A DNA stretch of 64,000 nucleotides from Cladocopium goreaui (GCA_947184155.2 CAMXCT020001421.1:89503-153502), one strand, 5' to 3'; numbered from the stretch's first letter, positions 1-9,977 are shown. Program-made: numbers and translations. Notes: generated from the sequence alone by a model not told the origin.

Positions 1-2
1 TG

Positions 3-2312
3 AAACGTATTTTGAGATGGGCCAACTATGTACTTGTGTTTGAACGAGTGCTCGAACTGTCTGATGTCACTGCAGTACGCCGTCAAAGATGGCTTGCACT
101 TTATGTCCATGCTGATGCACAAACAACCGTTCAGCAGATGCAGCCGTGGCCGAAGATCCCAATGTCGCCCAAGGATTGTGATGCATTGCATGGACTTGAT
201 GACCTAGATGTAAAAGACTTTCAGCCGTCAATCCAAGTTGCCACGAAGTATTTTGCAAATGATTTCCTGCCACCAAGCCGAAAGCATAGCACCAAGGCAG
301 AGGTCATAGCTTTTCGCATTCCCGGCCTGTCCGAAGCTCTTCCCACATTCATGAAGCAATACGGAAATGCACACAACTTGGATGACAATTTGCTCAGAAC
401 CAAAGGGTTGTTTGGAGCTTTTATCAAGCATGGGGACACGTTTCGTTTTTTCACTCCATATGAAATCCTGAAACTCCACTGCCAGTCAGTTCCAGTGACC
501 TTGTTGAAACCAGCCAAGTTGGCATGGGAAACCCTGGGAAATGCGATCATGGTTCCACATGCGATGTACTTGCTGTTTCATGCTTTTCACATGCTCAATT
601 GGATTCCGCAAGAGATGACTTTCAAGAGATGCTTGGAACAGATGATTGCTGAAAGATTCACCACCTCAAATTCAGAAGTTCTAGCGGATGATTTTGCATG
701 GTATGTGGGCACAGATCATGACAATCTTCAGCAACAATTTTCCTTGTTTCGGTTGATCAACGAACTCCAATGGACGAAGGGAGAATCACACTCTGTCTGG
801 CCGACAGGAAAGTTTTTTGACTTTCAACATGGGCTGTGTGAATTTCTCAGAGAAGAACCCATGAACATGAGCACCATTCCACCCACGATGCCTTTCCAAG
901 TTTGTTGTTTGGTTGCATTGGCAGTTCCACCGGGAGAATATGGAGTTCTCAAGATTGATGCAAGTGTAACTTGGCACACTCTGCTCAAGCTGTGGGATAA
1001 CAGATTCATGCCAATGAACGTGTCACTCCGAACAGACCAGATCACCCAGCCAATCATGACCACAATCGATTTTGACAAGATCTTACTTGCGCCGATCCAG
1101 TTTCTTGACTGCCATCCAGTTGTTCCAACTGAGGAGCCTATCCCACGAAAGGTACCGTTTTTGCTCCGGCAAGACTGTGATTTGACGCTGTATGAAATTG
1201 AAGAAAGCACCACTTGGAAGCAAGTCCGAGCCCAATGCAAGCTGCCAGATCAAACCATGTATGACTCGTTTGGCCAGCTCAGTAATGAACAAACCATCAA
1301 GCATCCGACCCTGATAGACTCCAACGAGCATCCGATCACAGTGCAGTCCACCTTCATTGGACTCTTGCACCACCTGACCCAAGCCAAATTCGAAGTTGTG
1401 CAGCCGCCCAATACAGATATTTTGCTGCTGTATGTCACAGGTACTGTTCAGGCGATGGATGCTTTTGCAACCATCTGGCTTTCGGAAGATCAGGTCAACT
1501 GGTGCGCCAAGAACGGTAGACAAATCAATGTACAGTTGCTGGAAACAGGAGCCATGCAAGTGTTGTATCGCCCGAAACTTCCAACCACAGCCACACCAAC
1601 ATCCCTTTTCCGAAACATGTTGTTCATTCACATGATGAAGACAGCCATGTCTGTGTTGCAACAAAAAGAAGGCATTGATTGGATCCTGAAGTATGAACAG
1701 AGAGTCCTTTTCAGAGGAAAATTTGCACCTGACTTATCCATGGGAGTCATCATTCCGATGTTTGAACATTTCTTCCAACTTCGACCTACCAAAGGCACTC
1801 CAGCATTCATCACGATGGCCAAAAGATGCGGTGACCTGTGTACACTTTTTGACTTGCAACAGAGATCCAAAAACCAAAATTTTGTGGTCACCATGATGGG
1901 TAATCCAATGATTGGGGGAACAGGTGCCAAGATGCCAACCACCAAACAGGATCATCACAAAGCAATTGAAGTCGGCATCGCGAACATGTTCTTGGAATAT
2001 GGTATCAATATTACTGCGGTTCCCGATTATACCACAGCACTTTTGCAAACCGCAGGTGAACCACGATTGCACAAGCTTTTGTTTGCAGAAGCACCACCAC
2101 AGAAATATGAAAGCTTTGAAAAGTTGTGCGCAGCTTCTAGACTTGCTTTGCCATCGCATGGTCCTCGATATGCACAGGTCAATGCCAAGTTCAAAAAGCT
2201 CAGATCGAAAGAAAATGACCACAAGACCAAGGACATTGATGTCAGCCAGTTTGCTTTGACACCGCAGTTCTTTCGCAATGCAGATGATTCCCATGCAACA
2301 ATTCTCCAATAA
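3..2312 (+). CDS. C5-cytosine DNA methyltransferase C-terminal half fused to a long unknown region (5' partial)
   Basis: The frame is open to the left edge, so the start lies outside; the first possible in-window start, a TTG at 12, is not meaningful. Numbering from that TTG, three C5-methyltransferase motifs are visible. RRQRW (residues 23-27) fits motif VIII (QxRxR), FFTPYEILKL (146-155) fits motif IX, and LGNAIMVPHA (175-184) fits motif X (GNAVP). The segment between VIII and IX, with LPTFMKQYGNAHNL, would be the target-recognition domain. The AdoMet motif I and the catalytic PC motif IV must lie upstream of the window. Residues about 215-766 match no family I can name. Function inferred: methylation of cytosine, probably in the element's own DNA. 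It ends with TAA 24 nt before the next ATG and in the same phase. Confidence 0.8.
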   Translation, partial: KRILRWANYVLVFERVLELSDVTAVRRQRWLALYVHADAQTTVQQMQPWPKIPMSPKDCDALHGLDDLDVKDFQPSIQVATKYFANDFLPPSRKHSTKAEVIAFRIPGLSEALPTFMKQYGNAHNLDDNLLRTKGLFGAFIKHGDTFRFFTPYEILKLHCQSVPVTLLKPAKLAWETLGNAIMVPHAMYLLFHAFHMLNWIPQEMTFKRCLEQMIAERFTTSNSEVLADDFAWYVGTDHDNLQQQFSLFRLINELQWTKGESHSVWPTGKFFDFQHGLCEFLREEPMNMSTIPPTMPFQVCCLVALAVPPGEYGVLKIDASVTWHTLLKLWDNRFMPMNVSLRTDQITQPIMTTIDFDKILLAPIQFLDCHPVVPTEEPIPRKVPFLLRQDCDLTLYEIEESTTWKQVRAQCKLPDQTMYDSFGQLSNEQTIKHPTLIDSNEHPITVQSTFIGLLHHLTQAKFEVVQPPNTDILLLYVTGTVQAMDAFATIWLSEDQVNWCAKNGRQINVQLLETGAMQVLYRPKLPTTATPTSLFRNMLFIHMMKTAMSVLQQKEGIDWILKYEQRVLFRGKFAPDLSMGVIIPMFEHFFQLRPTKGTPAFITMAKRCGDLCTLFDLQQRSKNQNFVVTMMGNPMIGGTGAKMPTTKQDHHKAIEVGIANMFLEYGINITAVPDYTTALLQTAGEPRLHKLLFAEAPPQKYESFEKLCAASRLALPSHGPRYAQVNAKFKKLRSKENDHKTKDIDVSQFALTPQFFRNADDSHATILQ

Positions 2313-2336
2313 TACACCCCACAATCATCAGGTGTC

Positions 2337-3863
2337 ATGTTGATGTCATCCAAAGAAGCAGAAGCATGGCTGATGGCCACCACTGAGCTGGCACCGGATG
2401 AGCTGGCAATTTACATCGTAGGTCATGCCAAGGTCCCAGATGCATTCAGCCACACCAGAATCCATGCACCGGCACGAGACAGCCAAGGTCGAGAAGTTTT
2501 GCTGAATGGCCTGCTAGTCCAAATGGGATCCAAACATATAGGTACAGCAGGTACTACTGAAAACATCCAGCTCAATGACACGCAAATTTGTTCCATCACA
2601 GTCTGGAGAAACACCATTGAGCCATCACTATGGGAGAGAATCACGGACGCACCAGTCAGAACGGTCAAAGAACTCCTCACCCTAGATGGCCATGCTGGAT
2701 TGATGGGAAAGCCTTGGGGACGCACATTCCAGAAAGATGGAATCACAGTAGATGCGAAAACAGCAACCAGTCTTCAGTTCCACTGTGAGATGACCAAAGG
2801 ACCACGGTTCGAAGCCATGCTCAGACGAAGTGGATTCAATCACATTTTCGTCACCCCCAAGGACTCAGATGGATTGCCATCAAAGCATTGGCGTATCATA
2901 TGGTTACCTTTGACTTCCAAAGAGATTGAATCAAAAACCACGTCCATTTCAGGTACAGCTGGTTTGATCAAAGGTAAGAAAGCCATTGGTCTCCGAGTTG
3001 AAGAAACTGCCTTTTTGCAAGCCTGGCGCAAATCGCGTCCTGAAGATGATCCACCAGACCAACGAATTATGGCTCATGTATTCAAACTTCAACCATTACC
3101 ATTGGGATTGGACCATACCATACTCAAGACTTGGGGTGACTCACAAGGATGGGACATCAAACCAATCAAGCCGATGGGAGCTAAGCAGTGGATTGTAGCT
3201 TCAAACACTTTGCCACCAGCAGTCTTGAGTTTCAATGGAGCTCCCATCCTGTGCCAAAAGATTTTGCAGAAACCACTGGAATCAAATCAAGCCATTGTGG
3301 CTGGACCCAGACCAGCAACTACGAACAAAACTACCACCAATTCAAAACACGTTTATACATCACCACAGATGCAGGTACCCAATCCAAATGAAGATCCATG
3401 GCAACTTTGGATTGCAAATCAGAAATCAAAACAGCCACGATCAGCAGAGGATGCACGACCACCAAATCTGCCGACACCTTATCCAGAGCAGAGATCCTTG
3501 ACAGGTCCATTTGCAGATATGTTTCAGCAACAGGACAGTCGTATCAAGACAGTTGAGACCATGGTTGCGCAGCTCAATGAGTCCCAAACGACTCAAAAAC
3601 ACATGCTGGAAACACAGTTGCAAACCTTGGACACTCGATTGACTCAGCATGTCACGCAGACTCAGGCGGGTTTTGAGCATATCCATCAAGAAAATCACAA
3701 TATGCAAAGAAATATTGCTGACGCACTTGGAAAACAGGAAGAACGAATGGCCAAGTCTTTCGAAGATTTGAAAACCATTTTCCTGCAGAACAGGGGAACC
3801 AAAAGAAAAGATGCGAACCATCCCAACCGGGATGATGAGGAGTTGCATTCTGCATCCGAGTGA
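2337..3863 (+). CDS. LINE ORF1-like protein with C-terminal coiled coil
   Basis: 508 residues from an ATG placed 24 nt after the stop of the methyltransferase frame and in the same phase. I recognise no enzyme motif. The N-terminal two thirds is globular. The region around residues 340-400 is rich in Pro, Gln and Asn. Residues about 400-490 (DSRIKTVETMVAQL onward) form long amphipathic heptads typical of a coiled coil, followed by a basic stretch (NRGTKRKDANH) and an acidic end. Size, position just before the endonuclease and the coiled coil fit the ORF1 proteins of LINEs, which bind the element RNA and multimerise. The call rests on this architecture, not on a sequence match. Confidence 0.6.
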   Translation: MLMSSKEAEAWLMATTELAPDELAIYIVGHAKVPDAFSHTRIHAPARDSQGREVLLNGLLVQMGSKHIGTAGTTENIQLNDTQICSITVWRNTIEPSLWERITDAPVRTVKELLTLDGHAGLMGKPWGRTFQKDGITVDAKTATSLQFHCEMTKGPRFEAMLRRSGFNHIFVTPKDSDGLPSKHWRIIWLPLTSKEIESKTTSISGTAGLIKGKKAIGLRVEETAFLQAWRKSRPEDDPPDQRIMAHVFKLQPLPLGLDHTILKTWGDSQGWDIKPIKPMGAKQWIVASNTLPPAVLSFNGAPILCQKILQKPLESNQAIVAGPRPATTNKTTTNSKHVYTSPQMQVPNPNEDPWQLWIANQKSKQPRSAEDARPPNLPTPYPEQRSLTGPFADMFQQQDSRIKTVETMVAQLNESQTTQKHMLETQLQTLDTRLTQHVTQTQAGFEHIHQENHNMQRNIADALGKQEERMAKSFEDLKTIFLQNRGTKRKDANHPNRDDEELHSASE

Positions 3864-5084
3864 CCTTGTGTGCATTGGGCCACAGAGGGAATTCCAGACA
3901 CTATGTTGCCAGTGTCCTTTGAAGATAAAACATGCTGCCAATCATCGATTTTGCCTTTCCGATGTTCAGCTTTGCAAGACATAATTTGCAACCTCAGTGA
4001 CCCTCCCTCGGATTGCTATTTCCATAATAATGTGGTGGTGTCGTTCGGTATCCACTGGCCACACGTCTTTGACCGCTGTTGTGCTGGGGATAACAAACGC
4101 ACCCACTTTAGTGCTAAGAGCAATCCTGGAGCCAATCCAAAGAGTTCCCATATCCAAAGCCGAAGAGCCACTTGGATTTTTAGAAGAGCTTCCTATAGGT
4201 TGGGACCCATGGTAGCTTGCAGAATTGGAGAGGCCTTGAAACCAGGTCCAAACGATCCATGCACACCAATTAACTTTATCGTAACTAACCCTACAGCTGT
4301 TTTTCAAAAAACTGATCTCTTGAATCAACTTGGTGGGGATGTCATAGCTTTATCCGAAAACTCTGCAACGAAGTTTGTGCAAAACCTTGAGGATTCCAAT
4401 TTCAGAAACTTGGGATACAGAACTGTATGGGGTGTTCCAGCTGCACCGCAACTCCATAAAGGGCCAGAAGACAGCAAGAGAGGCACATCGACTGGAGTGT
4501 CTTTGCATTCGAAATTTCCAATCCGACCATCCAGAACAGCAGAAATCTCCGAGTGGAATACAGCCGGAAGATTTTTGCATGCCTTTTTACGCCTTGCACA
4601 GATCGAGATACAGATTTGTTGCATCTATGGATATCCAGCCAACTTGCAAAACAGCCGCCAAAAAACTAATTCACTTTTACAACATGCCATTGAAACTATT
4701 CGACAGACCACTTTCCCTGCCATCATATGTGGTGATTTGAATCATGCACCTGATGCACTCGAAGCCATGCAGGAGCTCCGAGATCTTGGCTTTGTATCCA
4801 CAAATGAACTTTTTCAATCTCTTTATGGATATCCAATTCCACCCACTTTTGGAATCTCCACTACAAATGATGTTGCGTTAATTTCACCATCACTTTCAAA
4901 AATGATCACCAATGTTTGGGTTGACAACCAACAACTTTTTCCAGGACATCACCCGATGGGATTCACCTTGCAATTGCCAGATACCCCACTTTACACTCAA
5001 ACTTGGAAATTACCTCAATCTTGGTTACCATTTCAACCTGACAATGCCAAAATTGCCTATTTTTTTCAACAACCCTTTGAATGA
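3864..5084 (+). CDS. LINE apurinic-type endonuclease domain
   Basis: This frame directly follows the TGA of the ORF1-like gene in the same phase. The first start-like codon is GTG at 3870 and the first ATG is at 3903. After about 115 residues with several cysteines comes RIGEALKPGP, a linker often seen in dinoflagellate LINEs. Then follows an endonuclease/exonuclease/phosphatase fold: N and E of VIALSENS (metal-binding Glu near residue 163), CIYGYPAN (251-258), GDLN (288-291), NDVALIS (333-339) and GHHP (359-362, in place of the usual SDH). It would nick target DNA to prime reverse transcription. The frame ends at TGA 5082-5084 just after a run of seven T; the RT frame continues in +1 phase from that run. 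Confidence 0.82.
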   Translation, partial: PCVHWATEGIPDTMLPVSFEDKTCCQSSILPFRCSALQDIICNLSDPPSDCYFHNNVVVSFGIHWPHVFDRCCAGDNKRTHFSAKSNPGANPKSSHIQSRRATWIFRRASYRLGPMVACRIGEALKPGPNDPCTPINFIVTNPTAVFQKTDLLNQLGGDVIALSENSATKFVQNLEDSNFRNLGYRTVWGVPAAPQLHKGPEDSKRGTSTGVSLHSKFPIRPSRTAEISEWNTAGRFLHAFLRLAQIEIQICCIYGYPANLQNSRQKTNSLLQHAIETIRQTTFPAIICGDLNHAPDALEAMQELRDLGFVSTNELFQSLYGYPIPPTFGISTTNDVALISPSLSKMITNVWVDNQQLFPGHHPMGFTLQLPDTPLYTQTWKLPQSWLPFQPDNAKIAYFFQQPFE

Positions 5085-8000
5085 ATACACAGATCTACAT
5101 CCATTGCATGCATGGGCCAAACAAACTGAAGATGCTATTGACCGTGCCATAGCGCAGCAGCATACCGAAGATCCAGCGAGATTCCCAACATCTCAACTGC
5201 CGAAAAGATGTAAGGGCCGATGCAAGCCGTTGAAGATCATTCAACAACCACACCCAAGATCAATTAAGACAGCATGCGATGGTCAATTTACGCCTCAAAT
5301 TGACCAGGCTACCATGGCCATCAAGCAGGCAACTAGGCAACTAAGACGTATCCAATCTCTCAAATTAAGATTTGCCAAAATTGCCAAAACACGCCAATGT
5401 ACAGATGATGTAGTTGTTCAGCTGCACTTGGAATGGACAGCCATTCTCCATGCAAAAGGCTTTGAGCGCAGTTTTCAATCATGGATGGAACATTTCCCGG
5501 AACTTTATCCATTGCCACTCACTTTGCCGGATGTTCCGTTCTTAAATGATGTGGAACAACTGTTAAAACATCATGTCGATGCATTGGTTGCCGAACAATC
5601 CCAACGTCAACGCCAGCATGCAAAATTCATGAGACGCCAAGATGTCAACAAATATGGAAAACAACAAGCCTTCCAGGCTATCAGACCAGCAACTCCCGGC
5701 CTGGTTCAAGTAATCAAAATGGAAAAAACAATGCTGGCCACAAGAGCCCAAAATCCAGAATGGGGTTTAGTTCAGTTACATCTCCAAGAAAAATATGAGA
5801 TTGACCTTCGAGCCCCAATCCAAATTTGTGGTCAACCAGCACAGATCATCAATTATGACTTCCCTTTGCTTGAACTCAATCCAGTTGAACCCATCGATGA
5901 ACTGCCACTGAATGTAGTCCTCACCCAAACAATCCATACGGCAGACCCCAAAGAAGTTGCTGATGCTTTGCAAAAACACTGGGACCACTATTGGCAGCGT
6001 GACGATCCGACATCTGATTCGAATGCTAATATATGGGATGACTTTCACACTTTTTGCCGACAAATACCAGATGCACCCATTTTGGACATTGCACAAACTG
6101 ACCTTGCAGTTTGGAAAAATGCAATTAAGTCCCTGAAATCACGTTCAGCAAGAGGCACATGCAGCTGGTTTCCAGATGAAATTAAATCACTCCCAGATGT
6201 TTGTATTCAAAAATTGTCCGAAGTTGTTGCCAATTTTGCTCCAAATGGTTTTCCAAAATGGCTCATGCAAGCAAAAACAATACCACTTGCCAAATGCCAA
6301 GAAGCTGACCACCCGGGGGCTACCCGCCCTATAACGATACTTCCGTTGTTGTATCGTTTGTGGGGGAAAGTTATCACTTCCCAGATACTTCAAGCTTGGA
6401 ACATAAGTTTTCCACAGGCCATAACGGGTTTTCTCCCTGGCCGATCACCCACTAACTTTCAATATGGATTGCAACTGCACCTTGAATCACTTTCGAAGAA
6501 GCTCACTGATCGATATTTGAGTGGCCTGACTCTTGATATCGTCAAAGCTTTTAACTGTTTACCTCGATTTCCCACAAAAATCCTTGTTGAAAAATTTGGT
6601 GTCCCATCGACCTTGACAGAAGCATGGAACCAAAGTATTGAAAATTGCACTCGATGTTGGGCAATTGATGGACAAATATGGCCGCAGACGACAACAAGCA
6701 CAGGCTATCCGGAAGGAGACGCCTGGTCAGTGGTGGCAATGCTGGCAATTAATGCCTATTGGGTTTTCCATGCTCTGCAAGTCACCCCCAAGATTGCAGC
6801 ATTTGCAGATAATTGGAGTTACGGTACCGAAAATCCCCAACATCATGCGGTACTTATTCCTTTGCTGGACCGCCTGACCAAATCAGTACGATTAACAATT
6901 GATTGGTCCAAAACTTGGGGTTGGGCTACCAACGCCCTACACAAAAGTGCCTTAATCACCGCCAAAACCCAGCATTTGCCTGACGAAGTTGAAATTGCCA
7001 TTGTATCAAATGCTCGTGATTTAGGCTATATAATCCACTATAATGCCAAACAATCCAGAGCCACCCAAAAGGAAAGACACGCCAAAGCGTTGACTGCACT
7101 TAAAAAGCTCAGACATGTTGATATCCCTCTTGAAGCCAAAGCGCAGATTGCAACCGCTTCTGCATTTGCTAAAGCCCTGTGGGGTACTTCCTTCTATCTT
7201 TCAGGACAACGTTTCTTTGAAGAATTGCGCGCTGAGTTTGCTCATGCAATTTTTGGCAATTACCACAACATTCAGTCACATGTTGCAGCCATGGCCTTGC
7301 TGAAAAGTGGAATGGACCCAGAATTGTACGTGATACATGCATCCATTCGCACAGCCAGACATTTTCTATGCCATGCCACAGACGATGAGAAAGAAATGTT
7401 TTGGCTTTTGGTCCGTCAGCCACTGCCACATGCAGCCACTATTGCGGGCCCGGCCATGGCCTTTAAGCAGTATATAACGAAACTCAACTGGACCTTGGAG
7501 GAAACGGGAAACATACGTATAACTGCTTTTACAGTATTGAACCTCATTGATAGCAACCTCAATGAAATATTGGATGCTGCCACAGATGCCTGGATGGAAA
7601 TTGTCGTTGAAGTCACTGGTGGCCGAAAGCACATGCGAAATATGCCTCCTATTGATCGTGAAGCCACTATTGCAGCTTTTGCCACGGTCCCTGAAAAATT
7701 TAAGCTCAGCATGGGTCTCGAATCAACGGGAGGGTTTATGCTCAATTCTCAAAAGGCCCATTTTGCAGATCAAGTTGATGGTAAGTGCAATTATTGTGAA
7801 GAGATGGACTCACACAGACACAGAGTTCTCCATTGCAAAGCCACCCAAGAAGCCAGGGTTCAACATTCTTCTATTTGCCAGCAATTGGAAGAAGCTGAAG
7901 ACATGCAACTTGCCTTTCCATTAGCTTATAAATCACCGGAAGACCAGTTTTTGCAAGATATGCTCTATCGCATTCCTGAGCCACACCTTGAGATGCCAAA

Positions 8001-9342
8001 TGCCCCCAAACTAACTTGGGTGTACACAGATGGTTCTTGCTATTTACCCAACAGCCGAAGATATAGATGGTCTGCTTTTGCAATCGTGCGTCCAGCAGTG
8101 CCAATGCAAGCCCTACTGCAGTTGACCCAGACTCAACCTGAGGTTCTGCTCAGGAAAGCATATCATGTAATCGCAGTTTCAATAGTTCCAGGTAAGCAGA
8201 CAATCAATCGAGCAGAACTATTTGCAGCCGTTCTGACGCATGAACAACAAATGAACGCGGTTGTGGTTACTGACAGTGCCTATGTCATCAATATGCATTC
8301 ACTGGTTTGTCAAACGCGTAATGTAATGATTCTGCATAAACTGCCCAACTGGGACTTACTGAGAAGACTTCACCACTTGTATTGGAGATGTGATTACGCA
8401 TTGCCGCACCTCAAGATCAAAGCTCATCAGAATATCACCACTCAAACTGCAGATGAAGTAATCCATATCTTGGGAAATCGCGCAGCTGATGAAGCCGCCA
8501 AACAAGCAGCCAAGCACCAAATGACGATTGTGACAAAGGACTTGCGCAGACTACATGCTGAATCTAGGACAGAACAACAAAACCTTACTGCACAGTATGC
8601 TTTAAGAGTAGATCTGGTTGTTAAACGCACGCGACTGGATAATGAAATTGAAACTACAAAAGCACCTGAAAGACAGATGGAACGCCTGGAGCAGATGCAC
8701 AGCTATATCGTTGAGCACAGCCGTAAGTTTTCTTTCACAGAAGAGGATTTTCACAATGCACGCAGCAGTAAATTTGGGAGACGCACTACGCATTTGCTTT
8801 TACAATGGCTTCAACAACTAGAATGGCCTACATCACCGGAGGAAGTTACACCACCAATTGGGATTACATGGGTTGAGCTGACCGTAAATTTCATGCTTTG
8901 TTCACAATCTTCAGTTCCGGTACAACCTCATCAAGAAGAACAGGGATTTACTATTCGAACCAACACCTTTCGCAATATCATTATGCATGTGCAGTTCCTC
9001 GTCAATAAAGAAATCATTCCTAAGCTTACACCTGTAAAGGTCAAATCATTTTATCAACTGGGGGCAAAGGTGCTGAAACAAGGGCTACCATTGCGTCCAA
9101 AACTTCCACTACAAGATGAAACTTTGGAAATCTTGCAAAAATACTTCAGGGAGCATGGCCAAAATGGTAAGGCCTGCTTCACGGCTATGCCTCACATTCC
9201 GTTAATGGATCCGGTTGTTACAACTGACTTGGATGAGACTTCTGAATTTACTCAGAAAGATCGCCAAAAACTGTACAGAGAACGCAGACAGCAGATGAAG
9301 GACGAGAACACCAATCTGGAACTTGCTGCCGACGACGATTAA
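4912..9342 (+). CDS. LINE reverse transcriptase - CCHC knuckle - RNase H
   Basis: 1476 residues from ATG 4912; the first 50 or so overlap the endonuclease in another frame, so genuine coding probably begins at the T-run near 5060. RT motifs: TRPITILPLLYRLW (about residue 470), LTLDIVKAFNCLPR (near 540, catalytic Asp), GYPEGD (near 598), AFADNW (near 630; the usual DD box is DN). A zinc knuckle of form C-x2-C-x7-H-x4-C (CNYCEEMDSHRHRVLHC, near 960) follows. RNase H follows with TDGSC (near 1039), NRAEL (1099), TDSAY (1120) and GNRAADEAA (1188), all four acidic residues present. The tail after 1280 (KFGRRTTHLLLQWL) is of unknown function. It would reverse transcribe and remove the RNA strand. 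No internal stop over 4.4 kb suggests recent activity or selection. Confidence 0.92.
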   Translation: MFGLTTNNFFQDITRWDSPCNCQIPHFTLKLGNYLNLGYHFNLTMPKLPIFFNNPLNEYTDLHPLHAWAKQTEDAIDRAIAQQHTEDPARFPTSQLPKRCKGRCKPLKIIQQPHPRSIKTACDGQFTPQIDQATMAIKQATRQLRRIQSLKLRFAKIAKTRQCTDDVVVQLHLEWTAILHAKGFERSFQSWMEHFPELYPLPLTLPDVPFLNDVEQLLKHHVDALVAEQSQRQRQHAKFMRRQDVNKYGKQQAFQAIRPATPGLVQVIKMEKTMLATRAQNPEWGLVQLHLQEKYEIDLRAPIQICGQPAQIINYDFPLLELNPVEPIDELPLNVVLTQTIHTADPKEVADALQKHWDHYWQRDDPTSDSNANIWDDFHTFCRQIPDAPILDIAQTDLAVWKNAIKSLKSRSARGTCSWFPDEIKSLPDVCIQKLSEVVANFAPNGFPKWLMQAKTIPLAKCQEADHPGATRPITILPLLYRLWGKVITSQILQAWNISFPQAITGFLPGRSPTNFQYGLQLHLESLSKKLTDRYLSGLTLDIVKAFNCLPRFPTKILVEKFGVPSTLTEAWNQSIENCTRCWAIDGQIWPQTTTSTGYPEGDAWSVVAMLAINAYWVFHALQVTPKIAAFADNWSYGTENPQHHAVLIPLLDRLTKSVRLTIDWSKTWGWATNALHKSALITAKTQHLPDEVEIAIVSNARDLGYIIHYNAKQSRATQKERHAKALTALKKLRHVDIPLEAKAQIATASAFAKALWGTSFYLSGQRFFEELRAEFAHAIFGNYHNIQSHVAAMALLKSGMDPELYVIHASIRTARHFLCHATDDEKEMFWLLVRQPLPHAATIAGPAMAFKQYITKLNWTLEETGNIRITAFTVLNLIDSNLNEILDAATDAWMEIVVEVTGGRKHMRNMPPIDREATIAAFATVPEKFKLSMGLESTGGFMLNSQKAHFADQVDGKCNYCEEMDSHRHRVLHCKATQEARVQHSSICQQLEEAEDMQLAFPLAYKSPEDQFLQDMLYRIPEPHLEMPNAPKLTWVYTDGSCYLPNSRRYRWSAFAIVRPAVPMQALLQLTQTQPEVLLRKAYHVIAVSIVPGKQTINRAELFAAVLTHEQQMNAVVVTDSAYVINMHSLVCQTRNVMILHKLPNWDLLRRLHHLYWRCDYALPHLKIKAHQNITTQTADEVIHILGNRAADEAAKQAAKHQMTIVTKDLRRLHAESRTEQQNLTAQYALRVDLVVKRTRLDNEIETTKAPERQMERLEQMHSYIVEHSRKFSFTEEDFHNARSSKFGRRTTHLLLQWLQQLEWPTSPEEVTPPIGITWVELTVNFMLCSQSSVPVQPHQEEQGFTIRTNTFRNIIMHVQFLVNKEIIPKLTPVKVKSFYQLGAKVLKQGLPLRPKLPLQDETLEILQKYFREHGQNGKACFTAMPHIPLMDPVVTTDLDETSEFTQKDRQKLYRERRQQMKDENTNLELAADDD

Positions 9343-9780
9343 ATCTGTCAAAACGATGGGTATTTTAGCTAGCCAACAAACTGCGATGACCTGTGAACAT
9401 CACAGGGGGAGTGGGATAACCTCCTTAGTAGTACTGGCCTTTATCTGTAGCATTGCTAGGAACCGAGGTGGTGGGTCCATCAAGCCTCTGTTGATCGCCA
9501 GTGTTTAACATCAAGGACTGTGTGGATGGGATTAGAGATGGTTTTAGTTCATGATAGGACCCTTCGCCTGGTCCCTCATTGACTATGGACGCAGTCTTCT
9601 CTTGCAGCTGCGGGGGGAAGGCTGTGGGCGCAAGCATGTGGGCGGATCTTTTCATTCTGGTGGCTTGGTTTAGATGCTTGGGATGTAGCTATATGGAAAA
9701 TCCATCATGCTTAGATCATTTCCTAGGGAAACCGATTGATGTCCATAGCTATGTTACTTTACTGGAGCATATATATAAAT
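9343..9780 (+). other. Probable LINE 3' untranslated region
   Basis: Non-coding sequence after the RT stop. It contains a short hairpin (CCTGTGAACATCACAGG near 9391) and moderate GC content, unlike the AT-rich spacer beyond 9780. I see no poly(A) or target duplication to fix the end. Confidence 0.4.
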
Positions 9781-9977
9781 AGATATCCTACAATGCTTGG
9801 TATAATGTTTGGTATGATGGGATGATAGTCTATCATCAGTTGGTGGATAACATGAATAATTGATGGTATAACATGGTATAACGGTATAACCGCGCAAAAA
9901 TGATGGATGATTTTGCCAATATATACAGTAAGAATTGGGTATACTGCGCAGTTGGATAATTTTCTATGGTATGGGGT

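Larger units (their letters stand above)
3..9342 (+). mobile_element. LINE carrying a cytosine methyltransferase (3' part; 5' end outside window)
   Basis: Four successive reading frames on the + strand encode, in order, the C-terminal half of a C5-cytosine methyltransferase plus unknown sequence, an ORF1-like protein, an APE-type endonuclease, and RT plus RNase H. The order endonuclease-RT-CCHC-RNase H is that of a non-LTR retrotransposon. The first three frames lie in the same phase and are separated only by one TAA (2310-2312) and one TGA (3861-3863); the RT frame is +1 to them. The left boundary is beyond the window because the first frame is open to base 3. The 3' boundary is unclear: no poly(A) or target duplication was recognised after 9342. 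Retrotransposon capture of DNA methyltransferases has been reported in dinoflagellates (de Mendoza and colleagues, 2018), so this is probably a member of that group. Confidence 0.88.

Noticed and set aside
824-2383. Minus-strand ORFs of 60-196 codons under the methyltransferase frame
   Set aside because: Antisense shadows of a long coding frame with biased codon use; no motifs.
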